Origin: Erigeron canadensis | Lineage: Eukaryota; Streptophyta; Magnoliopsida; Asterales; Asteraceae | Reading direction: 5' to 3' | DNA length: 64,000 nt | Assembly (NCBI RefSeq): GCF_010389155.1 | Contig: NC_057764.1 | Coordinates: 2,046,001 to 2,110,000, forward strand | Shown: piece after piece, positions 35,301-44,583 of the stretch | How positions within the stretch are numbered: position 1 is the first letter of the stretch | Layout of the letters: each line of letters opens with the position of its first letter | Notes under the pieces: generated by a model | What the model was told of the DNA's origin: nothing | The model's input: the letters and a program-made list of their open reading frames with translations, nothing else | Databases searched by the model: none | Position numbers and translations under genes: made by a program

Positions 35301-37298
35301 TTCAAAAGTTGCATAATATCCCTCTTTTTTCGGTTAATTCTTCCGGGAGTTGAGTAAACTTTTTTCCCTTGTTGCTTTTGAACGTTTTTTGGTACCTCTC
35401 CGTTGGTCAATTTCTTCTGTATGTCATTCAGAGTATTACCCTTTTCTAGTTCCCTCTGCACCTCCTTTCTCGCTTCTTCAAATTCTTTCTGTAGCAATGA
35501 CATCAGGTTAGTTAAAAGACAATTCAAAGGAAACCAAACAATTATACAATGGATAAACAAGAGCATGTCTGCTGTAGTTACAAAAAAAATGCTACGACCA
35601 CATTTCTAGTCAACATGGTACTTCTTAATACCATACACCAATACTAAATTGAAAAGTAATTTGTGTATGCATGTGTACATAATAAAGTTTATTTAATTCT
35701 CGATTAAAATTACTCTTGAGCTTGCCAACCTTCCAAAGACAGCAAAATAGTTCAACTGCACTAGGTACATATTAGTTATAATTACATATCTATGAAAAGA
35801 TTCGTAAAGTGTAACAAAGAGCTAACCTTTTCCTGTTCAGGTGTATACGTTTGTTTCCCGTTCCTCTCCCATCTCAGATATGCTTGTATTTGTACAAGCT
35901 CTTCTGGAACTCTAACATATGAAACTGTCTTCTCAACCAAAGGCAACTTGATATAAAAGTTTTGCCCATTGTCTTTATACCTATATGCAATGGGGAAAAA
36001 GAACGAGATGTTGATAATATGAACTCTAACATCAACAAACTTTAGATAGCTAGTGACATACCATTTATTATGTCTTTCATCTACTACTAGGAACTCTATT
36101 GCTTCAATTGCAGGATCATCAATCTCTACTTTCAAGGAGGAATCGGAACCAGACTAGTATATATAATCACCAGATATATTCGTCCATAAGCATTCAGAAT
36201 AATATATGACAAAACATGAAGTATTATGTGAAGAAATCCATGCTAAAAAATTGTAACCTACTTTCACAAATGGGGTTCTAAGAGCCTGATTGTCGTATAC
36301 TTTAGTCCCTTCAGGACGATTGCTTGGAAGTAACCATTGCCTAGAAATATAACGAAATAAAGGGAACAGTTGAGAAAGGAATAACAATGATCCTAAGGAG
36401 AAGAAATGCAGAAGGGCATTCAGGGACAACAACTTACTCATTTCTATTTTGCTTACCACCCCAATGTAAACATAGATTTTCGCCACTGTTGGTAATCTTA
36501 ATCTCTACTAGTGCAACAGAAGAAACTTTAACATCAACCTGTAGCATATGAATGTAATGCGAGTTTCAGTCACAGAATACTATGAAATTTGTCTATTAAG
36601 ACAGTGCACACTCAAGACAAATATTGTCCAAATATTGACGCAGCCTCAAACAATTGTCATATATCCTAATTTGCAGATACCTGCATCTCAATATTTCCAT
36701 CCAGTTTGAACCTCTTTACCAGCTGCTACAAGAAAACAAGAAAATCCATCAATATGTGCATCTCATTTAGTATTTACATGTCTTCAAGTGGAAAAAAAAA
36801 ATCACTCGGCTAAATGGAGCTAAATGAGCAGTCAGGGCCATATAGGGATGTTGACCACAAGGATCAAACACCACACCTTTATATTTTATCAGGAGGTCCC
36901 ACATTAGGGTTCCACCATCAACCAACTCATCTACACACCCAGCGGCTCTTCCGGTGAAATACTTATAAACAATAGTTTTAGGCTTTTAATATATATAGTT
37001 TTTTTATTCAAAGCTCTTAAACTGTAACTAAATAATAAAAGTAGTTAAAACCGAGTACCTCAGAGGCTGCATCAGTAGCCAAAACAGCTTGAGGAAAACC
37101 AGAAGTTATACGTCTTCTGGGTAAAGCCAATTCCCGCATCGTCAGTCTTTGACCACGAAAATCACTAGTCAATTTTCGTATCTGTGAATTTGCTTGACCT
37201 TTTAACAAATTTTTTCCACCATTTCCCTTACAACTTGATTTAACTTTATGCTCCAACACGGCTGGCTTAAGCAAACCATGTCCTACCGAATTACTCAT
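26372..37298 (-). CDS. GWD1: Alpha-glucan, water dikinase 1 (starch excess 1 type), complete, 32 coding exons
   Basis: The enzyme transfers the beta-phosphate of ATP to C6 of glucosyl residues in starch, with the gamma-phosphate going to water. This opens the granule for degradation in plastids. I resolved 32 coding exons from ATG 37298-37296 to the stop 26374-26372. All have GT..AG borders and compatible phases, and they total 4,149 nt (1,382 residues plus stop), close to the roughly 1,400 usual for the family. Order of parts: plastid transit peptide (about residues 1-75, basic and Ser-rich), CBM45 starch-binding module 1, charged linker, CBM45 module 2, large helical region, phosphohistidine domain with LTPDMPDVLSHVSVRA (His about 985), and a C-terminal ATP-binding domain ending YVVQTRPQM. 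No frameshift or premature stop was seen, so the gene looks functional. Exon coordinates are in the four following entries. Confidence 0.97.
27523..27757 (+). repeat. Au-like SINE in the intron between GWD1 exons 29 and 30
   Basis: A tRNA-like head GGATCAAGTGGTTATTAACC and B-box GGTTCGATTCTTAC (27576) are followed by a body ending GAGCATAACCCGTGG and ATTGGGTGTTACTTCC. This body-and-tail pattern is typical of the Au SINE family of angiosperms. It is inserted antisense to GWD1. Confidence 0.75.
28753..28800. repeat. 22-bp tandem duplication in a GWD1 intron
   Basis: AGCCTACAAAGTGTTTCTTTA occurs twice in direct succession in the intron between exons 27 and 28. Non-coding. Confidence 0.9.
29930..30250. 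repeat. Decayed transposon in the GWD1 intron between exons 23 and 24
   Basis: Contains scattered phrases such as GGTCAACATTG, GTTGGGTCATGTTG, CAGCCCAGTTG and CAGCCCATTTGAG, the kind seen in old hAT/Mutator-like repeats. Boundaries are not defined. Confidence 0.35.
30302..30515 (-). other. GWD1: GWD1 coding exon 23: phosphohistidine domain
   Basis: This 214-bp exon encodes SWQVISPVEAVGYVVVVDEL and then LTPDMPDVLSHVSVRARNSK. The His in LSHVSVRA (about residue 985) corresponds to the autophosphorylated catalytic His of GWD. Known family role: this His accepts the beta-phosphate before transfer to glucan. Confidence 0.93.
30737..34632 (-). other. GWD1: GWD1 coding exons 10-22: helical middle region
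   Basis: Exons: 34495-34632, 34327-34415, 34027-34161, 33459-33621, 32820-32909, 32548-32739, 32396-32458, 32242-32304, 32093-32152, 31840-31992, 31644-31727, 30949-31125, 30737-30843. Family signatures are continuous: MLVWMRFMATRQLIWN, MEEWHQKLHNNTSPDDVV, LLSYDRAIHHEPNFSGDQK, LRDLGHYMRTL, AVHSGADLESAISNCMGY, GLPSGFPELLQFVLEHVED. The acceptor of exon 10 has several AG choices in frame (GTAGCAG, then ACAG), so its first one to three residues are uncertain. Confidence 0.92.
34746..37298 (-). other. GWD1: GWD1 coding exons 1-9: transit peptide and two CBM45 modules
   Basis: Exons: 37059-37298, 36681-36725 (or -36722), 36438-36538, 36262-36340, 36062-36153, 35827-35980, 35153-35488, 34969-35076, 34746-34844. 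Exon 1 encodes MSNSVGHGLL and the plastid transit peptide. CBM45 module 1 has the aromatic motif CLHWGG (W about 121) and QWLLPSNRPEG. Exon 6 gives IKLPLVEKTVSYVRVPEE. Exon 7 is highly charged (EEARKEVQRELEKGNT), then basic (INRKKRDIM). Module 2 has LTLHWALSESGGEW (W about 375). Exon 4 uses donor GTAGGT rather than the GT four bases later, because only this choice keeps the frame. Confidence 0.93.
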
Positions 37299-37499
37299 AT
37301 CTGTCCATGTTTACCAAATCGTTATAACAAAAAGATAATCTGTATTCATATACAAATATACTACACATATGAGCATATGATGTATTTTTTTTCTTCATAT
37401 ATATGTATCCCCCACTTTATAAATTGCAATCTCCATCCATTAAATCATTACACCAAGCTATACCTACCTGTCTATATATAATTAAGAATATTCTTAGTG

Positions 37500-37858
37500 T
37501 AGGGGTGAGTTATTTTAGGATCACCCCTTATTTTATGACCAATTAGGACCACATCATAATCATCATCACCGACTACCACCAGTCCACCACCACCAGCATG
37601 ATCATCTCCGACCAAAAACATGGTCCTCCGGCGACCACCGCTGTCGCCGGAAAATCTTGTGTAAGTTAACTTACACATGTGTAAGTTGTATATAACTTAC
37701 ACATGTGTAAGTTAACTTAAAAATGATTTTCTAGTGATCCCCGTCGCCGGAAAATCATGGTGGTGGTCGGAGATGATCATGGTGGTGTGTACGTTACAAA
37801 AAACACATGTCCTAATTGGTCCTAAAATAAGGAGTGGTCCTAAAATAACTTTCACCTA
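37500..37858. mobile_element. TIR MITE in the GWD1 5' UTR intron
   Basis: The 359-bp element has ends AGGGGTGAGTTATTTTAGGA and CCTAAAATAACTTTCACCTA and is flanked by TTAGTG at 37494-37499 and 37859-37864. The inner part mirrors ATGATCATCTCCGACCA / TGGTCGGAGATGATCAT and GTCGCCGGAAAATC, and its centre is a near palindrome of ACACATGTGTAAGTT units. It lies about 200 bp from the GWD1 start codon, inside the leader intron (37301-38317). Confidence 0.82.
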
Positions 37859-38317
37859 TTAGTGTATTATGTAGAGATATTCAAATTAGTGACTAAAAAA
37901 GCGGTAATTTAGATAGATCAAGTTCTTTTACAAGAAAATGGAAGGTAGTTAGATATAGATACAGAAGTATAGATAGACTAGTTCCACATGCAATTTCATG
38001 ATTTCGAGGTTGATCGGTATTTATGATTGTATACAGTTACAGTTAATATGTACGTATGTGTATATTTTTAAAAAACATTATACATTGATGAATAGTAGAA
38101 ATTCTGAAACTGTATATTGCATATGAAATATCATAATGAAATGAAATGCAAACACTATAAATTGATGAATGAATGAATGAATAGTAGATATAGATACAGA
38201 AATTGTATACGAAATATCATAAAGAAATAAAATGAAATGATATACTCGTAAGTGCTTAATTAAAATAAGATAGTTCTGCTGTTAAAAAAAAAAATTAGAA
38301 TAAGATAGAAATCTTAC

Positions 38318-38378
38318 TGGCTGATGAGGATTCTGGAATCTGGAGAGAATGTTGAAAATATCTTCTTTAATATATAAG
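38318..38378 (-). promoter_or_regulatory. GWD1: GWD1 5' UTR exon and TATA-like box
   Basis: On the minus strand, CAGCCA|GTAAGAT at 38312-38323 is a strong splice donor. It pairs with the acceptor ACAG at 37301-37304 just before the ATG exon. A TATATATT box lies at about 38369-38378. A start of transcription near 38340 would give a first exon of only a few tens of bases. Inference from sequence only. Confidence 0.55.
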
Positions 38379-38554
38379 AAGAGTGGAGGGAAGTGATATT
38401 AGTTGAATGTGGCTGAAGAAGCTTAAAAAATAGGAAAAGAAAAAAAAGTTTGAGTGAACTTCGTGTGTGCCATTGTGTGGTGTATCAAACTACTACCAGT
38501 CCTTAACTTAAGATTTTACATTGGAACCTTTGTGAACATAACAACAACAACGGT

Positions 38555-38665
38555 ATTTAATCGAAACAAGCACCCGGGTTTAAGGGAGGTATAATATAGA
38601 CAGCCTTACCCCTACTCTAGTTAGAGAGGCTGCTTCCTAAAGACCTCCGACTTAAAGTTTTACCC
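38555..38665 (-). repeat. Au-like SINE fragment
   Basis: On the minus strand: GGAAGCAGCCTCTCTAACTA, then GGGGTAAGGCTGTCTATATT, then a CCCGGGTGCTTGTTT end and a GTT-repeat tail. This is the 3' half of an Au-type SINE, lying upstream of GWD1. Confidence 0.7.
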
Positions 38666-38818
38666 TTGAAAAAATAATCTCGACAACTTTGCTTGAGAAG
38701 AAAGCTGAAATCTCTCAAATCTAGATCTCTAGAAAGAAAAACTAGATAGACTCAACATATCATACAGTATTCTTTTATTTTATCACCTTCAATAGGGTGA
38801 TTTCTCAATACAACATTA

Positions 38819-39019
38819 AGGGGTGTTCGGGATTAATTATGTAAAATAGATTTTGCAATCAAAAATTGTCTTTTGAAAAAACATGTGTCAAGTCTGTTTT
38901 TTTAAAACTGTGTTTTGTTTCTATCATTTTTTTTTCTAAACACTTCTTTCATTAACTGTGTTACGTAAACTAAATAATTAGATAATCATTTTAAAACTCA
39001 ATGTCAAACACCCTCTTAA
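38819..39019. repeat. MITE with GGGTGTT-type ends
   Basis: The ends TTAAGGGGTGTTCGGGATT and AATGTCAAACACCCTCTTAA are inverted repeats and abut TTA/TAA, as in PIF/Harbinger-type insertions. The interior is related to 50481-50718. Confidence 0.65.
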
Positions 39020-42000
39020 ACAAATTAAATATACGAACATTTTAAAAGATTAGTTGTGGAAACGGGAAAGTATAATTTATGTGATATAATAATTTTTGTT
39101 TAAAGTCAGCAAAGCATACTTTTAGGAGCAAAATGAAACTAAATGAAAGTAGAAGGTTATCATGTAGTTTGTTGTAAAAGTTGGAGGGGAGAGTTTGGAC
39201 GGTTTTTATGAAAAGGAGAAAGTCGATACGTACAGATTACGATTTTTGGTTTCTCACATGGGAAATGCACAAATTTTCATGGAATCACGTGGGCCTGGCC
39301 ATGGGACCCGTGAATTGACGGGGTACATTGATATTTTTAAGCCATGTCGATGGACACAAACAAACATATAGTAACTTATTAGACTAGGAGTTGGAGAACT
39401 TCCACCGTATGATTGTTATGTCACATCTTAAGTTGAGGAAGTGAAGCAACTCATATGTTTGGAAGACTTTGGCCAAGTGATAGTGTCCAATTGTTAGAAA
39501 AGAAAAAAAAAAATTAATGAGTGAGAACTTGATCTCAGGTCTCATGTATTGTTTTGATATTCATATCTCATACCGTATCGAACTCATACCTAGTGAAGCA
39601 TTATCCTCACACATGTATCATAAGATATAGCTTTTTCATTTGTATTTACCAGATTTTGAACCTGGGACAATGTATTGTTGCTTGGTTATTTAGAAAAGTG
39701 GAATAGTAGGGATGAGATAGAGAGAATAGGAGGCAAGTCGTCCTATGAGGCTAGTATTTCTGACGGTTGGTAGGCGATAAGAGTGGGGGACACTCAATAA
39801 ACGCTCCACTTCATTTAACCCTTAGTCGATCAACCAGACAATACACTTAGTATAAGTTCATAAATATTTATAAAACATCCATCCACAAATATAAGGTTAT
39901 GATTTATAAAACTTCATAATCTAAATACCTCCATTTTGATTCCTTTATTGTTAAAGCACCATGTTATATAATATATTTTATTTTTAAGAGCTAATTTTTA
40001 TTAATATACCCTAAAGTCTTCAGCAAAAGGTAACGAAGAAAAAATGAGTTACAATGATAAGGAGGGGCATAGGGCGTCAACAATAAATGGAAGGAGAGTG
40101 AAAGATTCCCTTCACCGTGCAGGAACACCGCTACTGGCGGTGAAAGGAGGGAAAGTGATGGGAACTTCCACACAAAGGGAAGAGTGAGGGGAGCTACGAA
40201 TTGAGACCGTTGGGAATCAAATAGCTCTTTTCTTTTTAATATGTAAATTAATCAACCCTTTTCTCATTTTAAACACAGACAACAATTATACAATTTACTA
40301 AACTCTCTATTATTTACTTATTTCTTCTACCAAAAAATTCAAAAATTGGTTAGTGAAATGACATTGTTCGATGTGAATAACAAAATGTAGAGGCGGAATT
40401 TAATCAACATCAACACCCCAACGAAGCTAGTCGTCAGAAGTGAACTTCCGGGCCAGGAAGCGAGCTATGAGATGTGATCAGGAAACTAGGAACACATAAA
40501 GACATCTATCAACAGGAGATATATCAAGATTACGAGCTCCCGGGTAGAGGGTTACCAACCTCGAAAACCTTTACGTGAGGTTCCTTCAAGACACGCTTAC
40601 CAAGATGGACAACGTAATCGACAATCTTTTTGATTCGCGCACTGGTCGATTCGCGACGTGATTGCTCACGCCAAAGGATGGCAAAGACGGATAGTACCTG
40701 AGGCAACGATTGATGAAATCAGGTGTCTACCAGTATACAACCCACACGATTACAATCCTCATGATCACTCGGAGGTACTTAGGATCGATAATCAGTTTTA
40801 GTATTATCTATGTAATCGTTTTTATATTTTTAGTATTAGTATGTAGTCGTCTTATTATTTTCAAGTATTATTACGTTTTCATTTTTATATTTTTAGAATT
40901 ATTTATGTGATCGTTTTAGTATATGCAATGTTTTTATGTTTAATTTTATTTTTTATTTTTAAAGTAAAATGAGAATTATAGTGATGGGTGAGTGAGAAAA
41001 AAGATGTCATTAAAATAGTGAAATGAAGGGTGAGTGAAAAAAAGAAAAGAAAAATGACATAAGATAGATTAGAAGTGAAAAAAAGAAAATTCTCAAAAGC
41101 TCAATTGTCAACGCCCTTATAGTCCATTATAAGTGCCATTCAAATATTACATTTTCTAGATTGAACAAATTTTTAATACTTACTATCTAATGGAACACAT
41201 CTTTGCTAGATGTTGATCCACATCCATGTACGAGATGATTTAATTGGATTAGAAATTTACTAAGGGTATTTACGCAATTCGACGGTGATGACGCTGACAT
41301 ATGGTGGTGGTGGAGATTTGCAGCGGTGGCAGCGACAACAATGATGGTGGCGGTGGTGGAAAATGGCAGCGACGTCGATTGAGAGTTTCAACAAATTGAT
41401 ACAATTAGTTTTCACCACTTCACATAGGTAATTTTGATAAGGAATGAGTGGATAAAATAAACAGAAAAGAGTATTTAGGATATAAAAAAATAAATAAAGG
41501 GATTTTAAGTAATTTTCTATAAAGGATAGGAAATAACCAAAATCATTTGCTAGAAAAAAAAGTCTTAAAAAGTTAGTTTTTTTTTTTATATATAAAGTAA
41601 GGATAGGAAATAACCAAAATCATTTGCTAGAAAGGTTTAAACCCAACTCAAAATCATTTTTATATATGGCTTACGAGTTTTATTATTATGTTTTATTTTG
41701 GTGATAGTTAATTTCAGATCAATTATATATGTGACCAATTTTAATTGTTTACGCATATTTCTCATTAGATTACATTTGTCCGATGAGCAAGACACCATAA
41801 GTAAAAGTAATTACTAATTACTTATTATGAACGTTATTTTATTAAATGATAGTAAAACCAAATAAACTTAACAAAAGATCTTTTATAAAAATAAATTATA
41901 AAAGTTGATTGTAATATTTACCCATAAATTTTACAATAAAACTAAAAGGACTTTTATTGATGTTATACGTATGTAAAATATAAAAGAAACATAAAGTAAA

Positions 42001-42579
42001 TTCTAGAAAGAAAAAAAAAAAGAGATAGAAGATAAAAAAGTGAAGAGAGAAAATATAAATCGAATATAAAAGTAAATATCTGTGTGTGAAATTGATAAAA
42101 TAAATATCTAATTTAATATTGATATATTACAAAGGTAGATTAAGATAAGAAAATTTATATCTTACATTATTATCAATATAGTTTAGTTTTGTATTATATT
42201 AAAGTAAACTAGAGTCTACGTAAAAAGATAATTAAATAGAAAGAGATAAGATACAAAGATCGACAAATTATATTATCAATGTCTTTTAGTTTGTTTTAAT
42301 ATTCGCTGAATTTCTACCATAGTTTGCAAAGAATAAACAAATATTAAGTTAGATCAAGTGGTTTGTACATCTTATTAAAACTTAGAGGTCATGAGTTATA
42401 ATCTTATATTTGACATTTTTATTTGATAATTAAAACTAATACAAATAAATGTCCACATATGAACGTCCGCGTAGGCAAATGGTGATGTGGCGAATAAAGT
42501 GTCATACGAGCACCAAAAAATATAAATTAACAGAAAATGTCACCTAAGTAAAAAGCCTATGAAACTCTTGTTAATTTAT
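39020..42579. other. Intergenic DNA with mixed repeats
   Basis: No complete gene seen. 40020-40200 and 40430-40760 are GC-richer islands that could be transposase or pseudogene remnants but have no convincing reading frame. 41270-41385 is rich in GGTGGTGGTGG/GCAGCGGTGGCAGC and may be the 3' part of an inverted Helitron-like element. 41542-41580 and 41598-41640 share GGATAGGAAATAACCAAAA. 42345-42440 vaguely resembles a SINE head. Confidence 0.4.
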
Positions 42580-42831
42580 ACTTACTATCTTATAAAAAGA
42601 ATATTCCTCATGTTGAAAGTTGCACAGGGGAAAATGTCTAAAATACACTTAATGATTATATTACACTATCAGTCTATTATATTTTAAAATATCTCCATTA
42701 ACCCTTTAAATCAATTATTTTTACATCAATTTTCTAACACTACTCAACGCCGCCTCTACCACCAACAGTCATCCCTCACCACCACACTTTTGCCGCCACG
42801 AACACGGCCGCATTGCACGGATACCACACCA
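42580..42831 (+). mobile_element. Helitron-like element, first of a tandem pair
   Basis: The 5' side ACTATCTTATAAAAAGAATA leads to TAATGATTATATTACACTAT, then CGCCGCCTCTACCACCAACA and the 3' part GCCGCATTGCACGGATACCA. The same order of blocks follows again from 42832. Confidence 0.6.
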
Positions 42832-43105
42832 GTCTTATAAAAAAAACAACCCCTTATTTTTGGAAGTATTCTAAAGTTATGTAATATTTTCAATTAGTAT
42901 CCGTTAAAGTATTTTCACCTACACTACCTCCTTAGCATTAATGATTAAATTACATCATCATCTCCCTATCTTTTAAAATATCTTTATTAACTCTTTATAT
43001 CAATTATTCACAACACTTAACGTCGCCTCCACCACCAACAGTCGCTTCCACCACTACACTGTCGCCGCCACGACCATTGCTGCAATCCGCATATACCGTG
43101 CTATA
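42832..43105 (+). mobile_element. Helitron-like element, second of a tandem pair
   Basis: Starts TCTTATAAAAAAAAC directly after the preceding copy and repeats the blocks TAATGATTAAATTACATCAT, CGTCGCCTCCACCACCAACA and GCAATCCGCATATACCGTGC. The two copies are diverged. Confidence 0.6.
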
Positions 43106-43139
43106 ATAGATAAATAGATAATTTGATAATAGACAATGA

Positions 43140-43347
43140 AGGCTAGATCAACTGGCTGGAGTCATCCCTGATTTAGTTCAGGTCATGGGTTCTACTCTTT
43201 AGAGTGACATGTCCTGGAGGTTTTTCCCTTGAATCACTTGTAATGGCTTATGGTCTACATCTCGTAGTCTAGAATACACGCAGGGCTTCACCATTATACG
43301 GTGAGGTGTCCCCTGATGTCGAATACCGAATGACTGTTAAAAAAAAC
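43140..43347 (+). repeat. tRNA-derived SINE
   Basis: Head GGCTAGATCAACTGGCTGG (A-box-like), B-box-like GGGTTCTACTC (43189), body GTAATGGCTTATGGTCTACA, CACCATTATACGGTGAGG, ending in an A8 tract at about 43338-43345. Same family as 19083-19314. Confidence 0.7.
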
Positions 43348-44113
43348 ATGAATGGGCCTACAGAGTACATTAATGCTAAATGGGCTTAAGTATTAAGTAA
43401 ATGGGATTTTAGCCTGGTTAGCTTAAATGGGCTTTAAGTGTTTAACTATGACAAATTGATAATAGATTTGTATCCTTTGACAAAGGGTATGGAAACCGGT
43501 TAAGTGATTGACAAACTTAATATAGCTAAGAGAAAGTGTCGAATCAAGCTCGAACTCATTAGGATACTTGAATGATCTATGTTAAGTTGGAACTTGGCTT
43601 GTAGCCTGACGATGTAAAAAAGGATCAGCTTTCGGCATTAGATTTAATTAAAGATATATTGCCGAGCTGAATTGAAAAAAATCTTCCATTGAAAGTTATT
43701 ACTAAATTAGCTTAATTCATTGGACTTCACTCGATTGTGATAAAAGCTTCATTTGAAGATTTACAGCTGAGCCAAAATAAAAACTATTTAACGATTTCCT
43801 AAGGTTTACCTGGCTTTAGTGAATCTTCATCTAATGATTACCTCTAAAGTTGAGTACGTGAAGTCATGTGAGGAAATCTTCAAATGTGGTCAGAGGAGGT
43901 AAAAGATCAAATTTTGGAATCATTGGTTTCATTTTGTTCGCAAGTACTCGTATTAGATAAACCACCTAGCAAAAACGAATAGGCTGATATTATTCTCTTT
44001 TGGCAATTTTCATAAAACAAATAGCATAATTGACCGAATGACCTGATTGAGTAAATGAAATGATTTAATTACAATACAAGTTTAAAGTAGAAATATTTCG
44101 TTGTTTTTTATTT
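43348..44113. other. Intergenic DNA, no gene seen
   Basis: No feature recognised. The last bases (ATATT, 44114-44118) are the target duplication of the Copia element that follows. Confidence 0.5.
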
Positions 44114-44583
44114 ATATTTGAACAAAAAACTGAATCTAATTTCTAAACAATATTCTCTCAAGAATATACAACTTGATCTAATTTCAATTAGATCAAATAA
44201 ACCATAACCAGAAACATAAATCTATGCATGCTAATCAAGTATAGATCAATCAATTATATTGTTGATTGTTCTATTACAATGAAGAACATAAAAACGAATT
44301 ATTATTACAGATCTTCTAATGAATAAACTGAAAGAAAAATATATGAATATAGATATATATCTTGTGTGTATATAATCGTATGAAACCCTAAAGGGGTTGA
44401 ATACGAGTATTTATACACAACAACAATAGCAATCACCAGCTTCAGTCCTCCTTTCCTTATGAACAGAATTAGTCCTTCCAAATACAACATGTATCTTTGT
44501 CCAGCTTTAGTCCTTCAACAAGTTTCTTTTCTTCATCTTTAATCCAAACTTGAATCTTGCACACTAATCATATATTAAATCAT

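Noticed and set aside
35013..35357. 114-codon plus-strand ORF over GWD1
   Set aside because: It is the antisense shadow of GWD1 exons 7 and 8.
39991..40173. 60-codon minus-strand ORF
   Set aside because: No recognisable domain and no splice context; the surrounding DNA looks like decayed repeat.
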